DNA of 34,414 nt from JBKHJA01 sp046538375 (GTDB lineage Bacteria > Acidobacteriota > Aminicenantia > Aminicenantales > Aminicenantaceae): NCBI GenBank assembly GCA_046538375.1, contig JBKHJA010000015.1:1-34414 (forward strand), written 5' to 3'. Each line of letters starts with the position of its first letter. The first letter of the stretch is position 1. Below, piece after piece: positions 24,518 through 33,289 of the stretch. The notes under the pieces are model-generated. The model did no database searches. It saw only the letters and a list, made by a program, of their open reading frames with translations, and was not told where the DNA came from. Both the position numbers and the translations under genes were made by a program.

Positions 24518-26020
24518 TTACCTTATCCCCTCCTTGAAATTTTTGAGCAGAAAATTGAACACGATTCGCCGGTCTTTCTTGATATACGAAAAATATTTCT
24601 TTATGATTCTCCAGGGATGCTTCAGCAAAGCCAGAAATCTACACATCAACTGCTCACGGGCCACCAGCCGCTCCAATTTTTGGGCAGGAAGCCCGGGTGT
24701 TTCGATATTAGCGCGCTCCACACGGATTTTCTCCAGACTGAATCCCTCCCTGAAATAACCATTTTCCTCACACACCTCCCATAATCTCGTCCCGGGCATG
24801 GGATTGGCAAAGAAATAATGGGTGGCATCAGCATCCAGTTCTCTGGCGAATCGGAAGGTTCGTTTGAGAGAATCCCCGCTTTCCCCTGGCATTCCCACTA
24901 CAAAGAACGTCTCCACCTCTATATCCAATTTTCTCATGGCTCGAACTAGAGGTTTAATCTTTTTTAAATGGAGAGGCTTTCGTATAACCTGGTGAAGGAT
25001 ATATTCATCGCCAGATTCAACAGCCACATAGAGTTTATAGCAGCCGCTTTCTCTCATCAGCTCCAAAAGATCCTCATCCACCGCCCACAGCGCCAGACCT
25101 GTGGGCACGGTCCAAACGATATTCAATTTTCTGTCCGTAATTCCCTGAAAAATCTTTTGAGCGCGTTTTCTGTTCAAGACCAGATTGTCATCATCGAAAT
25201 GGATCTCTTTCACTCCATAAGTTTTCACCAGGTGTTCAATTTCATCCAGTACGTTTTCAGCGGAGCGGGCCCTCCACTTTCTTCCCCAGGTGGCATGAAC
25301 AGGACAAAAAGTGCATTGGGCGGTGCATCCACGGGAAGTGATCAACGGAGCAAAGGGCTTTTCCCGGGTAACGATAAAAGCTTCTCCGATCCCAAAGTAC
25401 CTTTTCATGGGAAGAAGATGCCTGGCTGGAAAGGGAAGTTCGTCCAGATCCTGGATGAACTGTGTCTTGGATATCACCTGCACTTGGCCGTTCTGATGGA
25501 AGGCCACACCATCGAGATTTTGAAAACTGCCTCTCTCCATGCTGTGCAACAGTTCTTTGAAACTGTACTCCCCTTCTCCCAACACCACAAAATCAACTCC
25601 CTGATGTTGAAGCACATCCTCAGTCAAAGCCGAAGGATGGGGACCACCCATGACTGTGATAATCTCTGGGTCGATTTTTTTGACCAGTGAAGAAACCTGG
25701 AAAGCCTCTCTGAATCCGGAAGAAAACAAATTGGAAATTCCCACCACATCCGGCTCAAACCTCCTGATGCTCTCGGCGATTTTTTTATAGCTCAGTCCGT
25801 AGCGGATCAAATTTCGCTCCAGGAGAACCTCTGTTTCATATCCTTCGGCCACAGCGTCCAGGATGCGGACCTGGTAATCCTTCTCCAAAACAGCCGCCAG
25901 GTAAGCCAAGCCAAGAGGAGGATGGATGCCCTTTGGCTCAGAACTTAAATCCGTCTGGGTGGTCAGCGGCGGCTGGATGAGAAGGACTCTCTCCACCCTC
26001 TTTTTTAAAATCACAGACAT
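24518..26020 (-). CDS. B12-binding-type radical SAM enzyme (rSAM-5)
   Basis: The 500-residue protein has a classical N-terminal region VLLIQPPLTT, HPPLGLAYLAAVLEK, VVGISNLFSSGFREA and VMGGPHPSALTEDV (123-136), then VVLGEGEYSFKELL, all typical of cobalamin-domain radical SAM proteins. The SAM motif SRGCTAQCTFC has cysteines 232, 236 and 239. IHFDDDNLVLNRKR and VAVESGDEYIL are further core strands. The start ATG follows AAGGGGAAATC, a good Shine-Dalgarno, and lies 9 bp after the stop of the GT-C gene. The C-terminus is rich in lysine and aromatic residues, as in rSAM-1. It belongs to the same broad family as the well-known BchE/HpnJ-type enzymes, but no specific match can be claimed. Confidence 0.88.
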   Translation of the reverse strand: MSVILKKRVERVLLIQPPLTTQTDLSSEPKGIHPPLGLAYLAAVLEKDYQVRILDAVAEGYETEVLLERNLIRYGLSYKKIAESIRRFEPDVVGISNLFSSGFREAFQVSSLVKKIDPEIITVMGGPHPSALTEDVLQHQGVDFVVLGEGEYSFKELLHSMERGSFQNLDGVAFHQNGQVQVISKTQFIQDLDELPFPARHLLPMKRYFGIGEAFIVTREKPFAPLITSRGCTAQCTFCPVHATWGRKWRARSAENVLDEIEHLVKTYGVKEIHFDDDNLVLNRKRAQKIFQGITDRKLNIVWTVPTGLALWAVDEDLLELMRESGCYKLYVAVESGDEYILHQVIRKPLHLKKIKPLVRAMRKLDIEVETFFVVGMPGESGDSLKRTFRFARELDADATHYFFANPMPGTRLWEVCEENGYFREGFSLEKIRVERANIETPGLPAQKLERLVAREQLMCRFLALLKHPWRIIKKYFSYIKKDRRIVFNFLLKNFKEGIR

Positions 26021-26029
26021 GATTTCCCC

Positions 26030-27667
26030 TTAAAGCTGGGAGGGATCCCTTTCTTTCACGGTCCAAAAATGATATCCATAATGGATCTTCTCTCCGGGCT
26101 CGACTTTGAGTGAATACACTCCCACATCCATTCGGCCGGACTCTATCTCTCTAAGGGAGCGCCCCTCGTTTTGATAGTATCGGGCGATATCCTTCTCCCA
26201 TACCATCAAAGTATCTACGCCTTCAGGCACAGGGATAGGTTGTATTTTAAAACCTGATGGAATCCAGTATGTCTTGGGATTTGTTTGATGCTGGTGGCTG
26301 ATATAGACATTTTGAGCTTCCACAGGGATCTCAGCATCACTGAAGATGATGGGGAACGGACAGCAGATGAGATAATCAGGAAGATAGTAGCCCGCCTGAG
26401 TGTTTTGAAAAAGCGCCAGAATCATGGTTTTTTCTGGAGAGGTGTTTTCCTCTGTCAATCGAATGAGCTCAGTCAAGCGGGTTTCCTCCTTTTTTATGGC
26501 TGGATAAGAGACCTGTGTATGTCCAAAAAGAAAAATGAAAATATTGACCAATAGGAGTATACACACTCCCACAGGGAGAAGGGCTTTATAGGAAAATATG
26601 GACTTTATGACTTTGAACAGGCTTGACGGGCGTCCTCCCATGATTTTACTCAATCCTTCCTGTTTATCTTTTGCCAACCCTTTGACAGATTCAGCCATAA
26701 AAATCATCAAAGGCGGAAGGATGACCATCACCTGCCCTGGATTCCAGATATTCACTCCTGTATAAAAAAGCACAGCCGGAACAATCCATATTAACAAGAA
26801 TCTCAATCTGATATCTTTCACCACAGATGATATCCGAAAGAAACGACCGAAGTAGTAAATCATGGGCAGGAGCCCCAAGGTCAGGCCGTAAAGCATGAAT
26901 TTCAAAAAGATTGTGGTGCGGACTTTGACCTGGAATAAATAGGAGGCTGGATACAAAACAACCATTTTATACTGAGCATTCAGGACTGTCAGGTACTTGC
27001 CCAATCCTCCTGTCATAATGACAAGAGGCGCAAACCAGGCTAAACAGGTCAAACCAAACACAAAAAAAGAAGACAGAATGTGTTTAAAAGAATATTTTCT
27101 TAAGGCAAACAGCCATAAGGGCAAAAAGAGAATAATAATGTTGGGCCGAACTCCTGCGGCCAAACCCAAGAGAACGGCAGAAACAATCAGCCATCGTCTT
27201 CCCCCCATGACCAATCCACAGCAGCTGTAGACAAAAAGAAGAGCAAACAGACTTTCCAGAGCATAAGTGAAAGGCATTTCGCTGTTGTACCAATATAAGG
27301 GAGAACTGAGGAGAAGCAGGCTGCTGATTAAAGCGGTGGAGCGTCCGAACATCTTCGCTGCTAAAAAATAAAGAACGGGGATGGTCAAAGCACTGGACAG
27401 AACACTCACTCCCACCAAACTCACTCTGGCATCATGGATGAGAAGATGGGCCAATTTAGCGGCGGCAACGTAAAGAATATACCCCGGAGCATGCGGCCTC
27501 ATCCGGGCCACATCGAAATGTTCCATGGCCAGAGCAAAGCGGACAGAATCACTGTGAAATAGAAGCTTGCTGGCAAAAGGAATTCTGGCTGCCAGGCCGA
27601 CCACAAACAAACCAGCAGCCAGAAGCCAGTCCCGCTGACTGAACTTCTTTACCTGAGAGTCCCTCAC
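26030..27667 (-). CDS. GT-C membrane glycosyltransferase-like protein (DUF2723/TMEM260-like features)
   Basis: The 545-residue polytopic protein has a first helix at about 14-30, an acidic loop LLFHSDSVRFALAMEHF (D40) and MRPHAPGYILYVAAAKLA at 56-73. The pairing of an acidic DS motif with an H-x-PGY-x-LY motif is typical of DUF2723/TMEM260-type and GT39 proteins; human TMEM260 is a protein O-mannosyltransferase. Further helices run to about residue 390, followed by an extracytoplasmic domain of about 150 residues. The start is GTG at 27667; an AAGGG lies 13 nt upstream, a loose spacing. It is 71 bp after the preceding rSAM and 9 bp before rSAM-5. The sugar and acceptor are unknown. Confidence 0.75.
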   Translation of the reverse strand: MRDSQVKKFSQRDWLLAAGLFVVGLAARIPFASKLLFHSDSVRFALAMEHFDVARMRPHAPGYILYVAAAKLAHLLIHDARVSLVGVSVLSSALTIPVLYFLAAKMFGRSTALISSLLLLSSPLYWYNSEMPFTYALESLFALLFVYSCCGLVMGGRRWLIVSAVLLGLAAGVRPNIIILFLPLWLFALRKYSFKHILSSFFVFGLTCLAWFAPLVIMTGGLGKYLTVLNAQYKMVVLYPASYLFQVKVRTTIFLKFMLYGLTLGLLPMIYYFGRFFRISSVVKDIRLRFLLIWIVPAVLFYTGVNIWNPGQVMVILPPLMIFMAESVKGLAKDKQEGLSKIMGGRPSSLFKVIKSIFSYKALLPVGVCILLLVNIFIFLFGHTQVSYPAIKKEETRLTELIRLTEENTSPEKTMILALFQNTQAGYYLPDYLICCPFPIIFSDAEIPVEAQNVYISHQHQTNPKTYWIPSGFKIQPIPVPEGVDTLMVWEKDIARYYQNEGRSLREIESGRMDVGVYSLKVEPGEKIHYGYHFWTVKERDPSQL

Positions 27668-27738
27668 AGGTGACTTTTTCCCTTGGTATTCATTTTTATA
27701 ATAAATTCATGTTCTTATGCGTATATTTTTGAAACACA

Positions 27739-29094
27739 TCAAAGGTAACCGAAAAAAAGTTTAATCTGTCGGAAAATGGACAGAATCTCTCCCTTCCCCA
27801 AGCGTGACAAGATATACCGGGGCCTCAAGTAGTAACCGGCATAAGCGCTGCGTGCTGTTTTCTTAAGTTTTTTCAACTCCTCCCCCTCCACACAGGCTTC
27901 AGGAAAAAGCGTTCCATGAAAAGCTTCTTTTCCACTTCTCTGCATCTGTTCATAAAGCAATGTGCCCGGATAAGGAACAGCCACGTGGAAAAGGGCATAG
28001 GTGGGTTTCAATTTTTTGGCAAACTCAACGGTCTGCTTTATTTCTTCTGGGGTGGAATCTGGAAATCCCAGCAGGAAAAAGCAGGCTGTATCGATCTTCG
28101 CCCGGTGAACCATCCGCATGCCTTCCTCAATCTGTCTCACTGTCATTTTTTTATGGATGCTTTCCAGCCGGCTGTCTGTTCCTGCTTCCACTCCAAAATG
28201 AATCAACCGGCATCCAGCCTGCCTCATCTTTCCCAATAACTCCTCATCCACAAGGTCAAACCTGGTTTGACAGGTCCACTGAAAATCATACTGTCTCTTT
28301 ACCAGGTAACGGCAAAGTTCCAGAATTTGGCGGCGAAACACGGTGAATTCGAGATCCATGAAATAGGATGTCTTTATACCAAACCGGGAAACGGCATAAT
28401 CTATTTCTTCAATCAGCTTAGCCAGTGACTTCCTGCGCACACCTTGGCCGTACATCTTCAGAAGACAAAAATCGCATCGGAAAGTGCATCCCCTGGAGCT
28501 CTCCAAGAGGGTAAAGTTTGAGCCCAAAACCTCGTAAAAATATTTCTCCATGGGCAGCAGGTGGAAAGCCGGCCTGGGAAGGGCGTCCAGGTCCAAAGGC
28601 CTCTGGTCTGGTGTGATCATCATTTGGCCGTTTTCCATAAAAGCCACCCCTCTAGTGTTTTCCAGTCTTTTTCCCTGGCAGATATCGGCTACGGTCCATT
28701 CCGGCTCACCACGGATAACAGCCTTAGCCTGGGTCAGATTAAGCACTGCTTCTGGCCTAACCGTTCCGTGCACACCGAGCACATAGACTTCCTCATTCCC
28801 TTCTCTTACAGCGGCCACAGTGTTTAAAAAGGGCTTTATATCCACATGGGGACACTGCCAGCGGTCCAGGCTGGAAGAAGAAATGAAAACTTTATGGAAG
28901 TTTCGGGCCTCCTGGGCAACCTCTTCAGGAAAAAGCCTCAAGGCGTTGGCATCCATAATCTGAACCTGATGGCCCTGTTCTTCCAACAGGGCGGCGCAGT
29001 TGGCCAGTGCCAGAGGAGGCCACACTCTGTTATAGATTTTTCCCGCTTTATTGACCAGGTATACCTGATAAGGATTGATGAGCAATACTCTCAT
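27739..29094 (-). CDS. B12-binding-type radical SAM enzyme, divergent (rSAM-6)
   Basis: The protein has 451 residues. The N-terminus VLLINPYQVYLVNKAG, WPPLALANCAALLEEQGHQV and IMDANALRL fit the cobalamin-type domain. The loop that reads GGPHP or GGTHP in its paralogues is VLGVHGTVRPEAV here (105-117), and GEGE is replaced by RGEPEW. The SAM motif SRGCTFRCDFC is intact, with cysteines 203, 207 and 210, and HFGVEAGTDSRLE follows. It may bind cobalamin differently or not at all. The start overlaps the upstream GT2 by 4 bp (ATGA), linking this enzyme closely to a polyprenyl-phosphate sugar synthase. Substrate unknown. Confidence 0.87.
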   Translation of the reverse strand: MRVLLINPYQVYLVNKAGKIYNRVWPPLALANCAALLEEQGHQVQIMDANALRLFPEEVAQEARNFHKVFISSSSLDRWQCPHVDIKPFLNTVAAVREGNEEVYVLGVHGTVRPEAVLNLTQAKAVIRGEPEWTVADICQGKRLENTRGVAFMENGQMMITPDQRPLDLDALPRPAFHLLPMEKYFYEVLGSNFTLLESSRGCTFRCDFCLLKMYGQGVRRKSLAKLIEEIDYAVSRFGIKTSYFMDLEFTVFRRQILELCRYLVKRQYDFQWTCQTRFDLVDEELLGKMRQAGCRLIHFGVEAGTDSRLESIHKKMTVRQIEEGMRMVHRAKIDTACFFLLGFPDSTPEEIKQTVEFAKKLKPTYALFHVAVPYPGTLLYEQMQRSGKEAFHGTLFPEACVEGEELKKLKKTARSAYAGYYLRPRYILSRLGKGEILSIFRQIKLFFGYL

Positions 29095-29864
29095 GCCGCT
29101 CCACGATTTCTGAATATTTTCAATTTCCTTAGACCATTCCTTGTCAGATGCCAGCGCAGCCGGAAGATTCCAGCTATGTTCTTTAAAGCTGTAGGAATGA
29201 TCTTCACCCGGCTGTCATCATCTTCAACCCAAACCACAGGAATATCCTTAATTTTATAACCCTGCTTCTCTCCCAGCACAAGAAGCTCTGTATCAAAGAA
29301 CCACCCTTGATCTTTCACGTGAGGCACCACTTTGTCCACCACTTCTCTTGTCACTGCCTTGAACCCACACTGGGCATCAGTAAAGGTGGTGAACAGGACC
29401 CATTTGACGAATCGATTGTAGGCCCGGGAGGTGATCTCTCTTTTAAAACTTCTCTTGGTCAACGAATCCTTGGCCAACCGTGATCCGATGGCCATATCGT
29501 ATCCTTCTTCGGCCAGGGCTTTCACCAATAGGGGGAGGAATTTTAATTCTGTAGAAAGATCCACATCCGTATACAGAACAACATCGGCAGCACTGGTCTG
29601 CCATGCCTCTCTAAGGGCTCTTCCCCGGCCTTTCTCTTTCAGATAGACAAACTTCACATCTTCAAATCGATGAGCGAGGCTTTGGGCGACCTCATAGGTC
29701 CCATCAGTAGAACCGTTATCCACAACCATAATCTGCCAGGGATAAGACAAATTCTCTTTTAAAAATTCACGGACTGTGGCTACGCTTTTCTCCAGAACAT
29801 GGGCCTCGTTCAAAACCGGAATCACCACATCCACTCGAATAGGGGAAGAGATATTATTCTTCAA
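29091..29864 (-). CDS. GT2 polyprenyl-phosphate hexosyltransferase, ALG5-like
   Basis: This 257-residue protein contains VDVVIPVLNEAHVLE (11-25), VVDNGSTDGT (47-56), the metal site TDVDLSTEL (99-107), IGSRLAKDS and DAQCGFKAVTREV. The DxQCGFK sequence and the DVDLST form are hallmarks of dolichyl-phosphate beta-glucosyltransferase (ALG5) relatives. It would load glucose or a related hexose on polyprenyl phosphate at the cytoplasmic face. The start is TTG at 29864, chosen because GAGG lies a few bases upstream and the only nearby ATG is out of frame and ends at once. It is coupled to rSAM-6 by a 4-bp overlap. No membrane helix is present. Confidence 0.86.
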   Translation of the reverse strand: MKNNISSPIRVDVVIPVLNEAHVLEKSVATVREFLKENLSYPWQIMVVDNGSTDGTYEVAQSLAHRFEDVKFVYLKEKGRGRALREAWQTSAADVVLYTDVDLSTELKFLPLLVKALAEEGYDMAIGSRLAKDSLTKRSFKREITSRAYNRFVKWVLFTTFTDAQCGFKAVTREVVDKVVPHVKDQGWFFDTELLVLGEKQGYKIKDIPVVWVEDDDSRVKIIPTALKNIAGIFRLRWHLTRNGLRKLKIFRNRGAA

Positions 29865-30011
29865 CTTTTCCTCATATGGCTCTCTTCCAAATGGGGTGAG
29901 TAAAATACGCAGGAAGGGATGAAGCGGCCTTGAAGACTCCCGCCCAACCTAACCCAGCCTCCTGGATAAGAATAAGACAGGTAGACTTGATGGCAGAAGC
30001 ATCTTCTTGAA
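29865..30011 (-). other. Largest gap inside the minus-strand cluster (147 bp)
   Basis: This is the longest gap in the 28-kb run. It holds no convincing promoter or terminator. A 28-codon frame (29947 to 29861, TTG start, AGGAGG 10 nt upstream) ends in a stop that overlaps the TTG of the GT2 gene by 4 nt. It could be a short leader ORF or chance. Confidence 0.35.
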
Positions 30012-31412
30012 CTATGGGGAAATCAAAGCTCTTAAAAATCTGACTCCTTTCTGGACGGCTTTGCGGTTGGCAAAGGTGCCCCAGTGCCTGATGAGATAGC
30101 TGGGCCTGAGAAGAAATCTCCGATAAGCTTCTTTTTGAATATTCAGCAAAAATTCTTCACTCATCCCTTCAGGAATGAACGGCAATGAACCAGGATGCCC
30201 TGAATAACTTTTCCACTCCCGGCTGACATTTCCGTGTTTCAAAGCCAGCTCTCTGAGTGGGGTGTTGGGATAGGGAGTAAAAATAAAAAAAGTGATTCCA
30301 TCCAAGGGAAGATTTAAAGCGAAATCGATGGTGCTTTCCATTTCTTGTTTGGTCTCGGTGGGAAGCCCAAGGATAAAGGAACCAGTGGTGCTGATGTTAT
30401 GCTTTTTTATCCTTTCCACGCCCTTCCTGATCTCTTCTAAATTCGCCTTTTTGTTGATGAGCTCTAAAATTCTGGGTGAACCGCTCTCTATCCCCAGATA
30501 AATCGTTCTGCAGCCTGCTTTCTTCATCCAGGAAAGAGTCTCATCGTCCACCTCATTGGCATGCCCCAGACAGGACCACTGGATGTTTATCTTTTTCTTT
30601 ATCATCCTCTGACAGATTTCTATGGTTCTCTTTTTGGAGAGCATGAAATTGTCATCCTCGAAAGAAACAAAATCTATACCGTATGTTTCTTTCAGATAAG
30701 AAATTTCATCAACGACATACTCAGGACTGTGGTACCTCCACACCCGGCCAAACACGGATTGATCGCAGAAGCCGCACTGGAAAGGACAGCCGCGGCTGGT
30801 GATCATGGTGGTCATGAATTTGGCTCCTCGAAACGGTGTGTGCGAGTATAAGCGGAGGTCTTTAAGCAAATGCCGTGCCGGAAAAGGAATCTCATCCAGG
30901 TTTTTAACCGGATCCCGGGCTTTGTTCATTTTAAGGCATCCGTCCTGCCTGACAATGGTCCCTTCCACATAAACCAGAGACTCTCTCCTCTCCAGCCGGT
31001 CCACAACTTCCAACAGGCTGTACTCTCCTTCTCCAAAAATACCGATATCGATATTCTCATCCTCGGCCATAGTGGCCTGGGGGAGGGCACTCAGGTGAGC
31101 TCCCCCCAACACTGTCTTGATTCCATGATCCACTTCTTTTACAGCATGGACTGCCTTTCTGGCCGCTTCATAAGAAACAGTTGTGGAGGTGACTCCCACC
31201 AAACCGGGTTTGAATTCCTGAACTTCCTTCTGGAGTTGAGACAGGGAAATATTCTCAGCAGCACAATCTAAAATTTTTACGGGATGTCCTCTGGCGAGCA
31301 GGACAGCCGCTATATAACACAAGCCCAGAGGAGGCAAGCTGGGAGCTCCGGCTGAATATTTGGCGTAGACTTCTTTTTGGGTTATAGATGGATTGATAAG
31401 CAGAACTTTCAA
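30012..31412 (-). CDS. B12-binding-type radical SAM enzyme (rSAM-7)
   Basis: The 466-residue protein starts with VLLINPSITQKE and SLPPLGLCYIAAVLLARGH, then VLGGAHLSALPQAT (101-114) and FGEGEYSLLEV, the cobalamin-type domain. SRGCPFQCGFC gives cluster cysteines 209, 213 and 216; FVSFEDDNFMLSKKR and YLGIESGSPRILE complete the core. By motif it is closest to rSAM-5 (both have FPARHLL before the cluster and a DDN strand). It is the first rSAM of the cluster in transcription order, 22 bp after a GT2 gene. The reaction is unknown. Confidence 0.88.
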   Translation of the reverse strand: MKVLLINPSITQKEVYAKYSAGAPSLPPLGLCYIAAVLLARGHPVKILDCAAENISLSQLQKEVQEFKPGLVGVTSTTVSYEAARKAVHAVKEVDHGIKTVLGGAHLSALPQATMAEDENIDIGIFGEGEYSLLEVVDRLERRESLVYVEGTIVRQDGCLKMNKARDPVKNLDEIPFPARHLLKDLRLYSHTPFRGAKFMTTMITSRGCPFQCGFCDQSVFGRVWRYHSPEYVVDEISYLKETYGIDFVSFEDDNFMLSKKRTIEICQRMIKKKINIQWSCLGHANEVDDETLSWMKKAGCRTIYLGIESGSPRILELINKKANLEEIRKGVERIKKHNISTTGSFILGLPTETKQEMESTIDFALNLPLDGITFFIFTPYPNTPLRELALKHGNVSREWKSYSGHPGSLPFIPEGMSEEFLLNIQKEAYRRFLLRPSYLIRHWGTFANRKAVQKGVRFLRALISP

Positions 31413-31434
31413 CCTGAATCTTCTCCTCTTTTTC

Positions 31435-32127
31435 TCAATGGAGCCCTTTCCACAGCTTTATGATCTCATGAAGGGTGATAAACATATGCTTCATCCTGAC
31501 CTTGGATTTTCCCGAAGTTCTCGGCAGATGTTTGACCCCGAATTCTTTTATCCGCAAACCTTGTTTTTTCGCTTTGACCATTATCTCGGTATCGATAAAA
31601 TATCCCTGGGATTGGATGGCGATTTTTTCCAGAGCCTCCCGTTTGAACAATTTAAAAGAACAATCGATATCTTTCAATTTCAATCCGAACAAAATCCTCA
31701 CCAGCAGATTGTATCCGCAGGCCAGCCAGATACGAAGTCTGGGATCCTTCCTGTCCTGCCTGTAGCCCACCACCATATCATGATCTTCAATCAAGGATAA
31801 AGCTGTGTACAGATCATTCATGGAAAATTGATAATCTCCGTCTGTAAAAAAGATAAGATCATAACGGGAGGCGGCAAAACCGGCTCTTAAGGCATGACCA
31901 TACCCACTGCTCTTCTCATGACTAATAACCCTCACATAGCCGCTGTTTTGCCGACAGAGCTCATCGGCGATCTGACCTGTTCCATCCGTGCTGCCGTCAT
32001 CAACGATGATCACTTCGCCTTGATCAAATTCAGAATGAAGAATATGCAACAGGTCCTGGGTTAACCTGGCTACTGTCCCTTCCTCATTCAAGACTGGAAA
32101 AAATACAGAGAGAGATTTATTGCTCAT
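31435..32127 (-). CDS. GT2 glycosyltransferase, polyprenyl-phosphate sugar synthase type
   Basis: This 230-residue GT-A enzyme contains LSVFFPVLNEEGTV (6-19), IIVDDGSTDGT (40-50), SSGYGHALRAGF and the metal site TDGDYQF (95-101). DIDCSFKLFKREAL and LPRTSGKSKVR are typical of the DPM1/GtrB family. It is cytoplasmic or peripheral, with no added membrane helices. TDGDYQF is a form found in undecaprenyl-phosphate sugar synthases and differs from the DxD regions of the three other GT2 enzymes here. The start overlaps the stop of the DUF362-ferredoxin gene by 4 bp (ATGA), which ties the two together. Confidence 0.85.
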   Translation of the reverse strand: MSNKSLSVFFPVLNEEGTVARLTQDLLHILHSEFDQGEVIIVDDGSTDGTGQIADELCRQNSGYVRVISHEKSSGYGHALRAGFAASRYDLIFFTDGDYQFSMNDLYTALSLIEDHDMVVGYRQDRKDPRLRIWLACGYNLLVRILFGLKLKDIDCSFKLFKREALEKIAIQSQGYFIDTEIMVKAKKQGLRIKEFGVKHLPRTSGKSKVRMKHMFITLHEIIKLWKGLH

Positions 32128-33263
32128 TTTTTAGGGCGTGAGAAACCTTTGACGGTTATGGCTTTTTGTTTACAGGCTATAAAACAGTCCAAGCAACGGA
32201 TACAATTCTTGTAATCCACTTTTCCTCTCTCTATATTCAAAACCCCTTCTACAGGGCAAACTCTCACACAATCACCGCACCCATCGCATCTCTGCCTGAT
32301 TATTTCGACATTGGTCCCCACATACCCTGTGCTGTATAAAAATTGGATGAAAGGCTGGGAAAAAAATTTCGAAAAAACAACGTCCACCATGTATATCAAT
32401 CTTGCCAAAAGATGAAAGAAAGCATTCTTTTGGGGCACAGTGAACCGGAGACGGACATCCGCAACAGACTCCCCTACCACTTTTATGCTCTCTGTATTCC
32501 GCAGACTGTCTGATAAGCTGAGATATCCTACTTTTTCCCAGGGAAGGCCGATGATTTCACTGCAAACTTTGTCCACTGAAACAATATTTCTTCCCGATAT
32601 GATCAGGCCCAGGTCGATCTTATCGCCATAAGTGGGTCCGTCCCCTTCCTGGCAGGTTGTGGCATCCACTACGGTGAGGATCGGCTGGAAAACTTTGCCA
32701 ATATCGGCGATAGCCGCTTGAACACCACGAATGTGGACACTTCTCTTTTCAGGATCAGGCAGTAATCCCATGAGATTCTTCATGCCGCAGGTCATTTTGG
32801 CCACCACGTGTGTTTTCAATTTGGGCAGATTGATGATTTTTGCCCGGTGGAGAACTTTCGGTATTCTCAGTGATCTGAACACTTTTCCTCTGGGAACCTG
32901 CACTTTTATCAACTCGCAGCAGCCGTCGACTAACTGAATTTTATTTTTCCTGGCAAAATCATAAACACCTAAATAATCAAAAACACAATCCTTGTCGAAT
33001 TCAATGGCCGGTGTTTCGAAAAGAACGGGAATGCCCCCGAAGCGTCGGACTTCTTCAGCCACCACCCGGATGACCTCAAAATCAGTGGTCACTCCCTGGG
33101 AAGAATCCCTGGGGGCCACAAAATTGGGTTTCAAAAAGACTTCATCTCCTTTCTTGACCACAGATTCCATACCCCCAACTCGACGGATGGCTTCTTTCAC
33201 CGCCTCCTCGGTGCTCTGTCTGACTTTTATGACAGAAACAACATTGTCCCTTTCTGGCTTCAT
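32124..33263 (-). CDS. DUF362 protein with C-terminal 2x[4Fe-4S] ferredoxin domain
   Basis: The protein has 379 residues. The DUF362 part (about 1-290) shows VFLKPNFVAPRDSSQGVTTDFEVIRVV, NLPKLKTHVVAKMTCGMKNLMG and VVDATTCQEGDGPTYG, all family patterns. The last 55 residues are a bacterial-type ferredoxin with cysteines 326, 329, 332, 336 and 354, 357, 360, 364, enough for two [4Fe-4S] clusters. DUF362 has no settled function. The ferredoxin tail suggests electron transfer, and the seven radical SAM enzymes downstream all need reduction of their clusters, so it could be their electron donor; that is inference. It is followed with a 4-bp overlap by a GT2 gene and preceded by a second DUF362 gene. 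Confidence 0.88.
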   Translation of the reverse strand: MKPERDNVVSVIKVRQSTEEAVKEAIRRVGGMESVVKKGDEVFLKPNFVAPRDSSQGVTTDFEVIRVVAEEVRRFGGIPVLFETPAIEFDKDCVFDYLGVYDFARKNKIQLVDGCCELIKVQVPRGKVFRSLRIPKVLHRAKIINLPKLKTHVVAKMTCGMKNLMGLLPDPEKRSVHIRGVQAAIADIGKVFQPILTVVDATTCQEGDGPTYGDKIDLGLIISGRNIVSVDKVCSEIIGLPWEKVGYLSLSDSLRNTESIKVVGESVADVRLRFTVPQKNAFFHLLARLIYMVDVVFSKFFSQPFIQFLYSTGYVGTNVEIIRQRCDGCGDCVRVCPVEGVLNIERGKVDYKNCIRCLDCFIACKQKAITVKGFSRPKK

Positions 33264-33289
33264 CTTTGGCTCTTTTTATGAAAATCCCT

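Noticed and set aside
24968..25690. 240-codon plus-strand frame
   Set aside because: It is antisense to rSAM-5, whose motifs are intact; the translated sequence has no recognisable domain.
27668..27738. Promoter in the 71-bp gap before the GT-C gene at 26030-27667
   Set aside because: A TATAAA is present on the minus strand, but no -35 box is found at a suitable distance.
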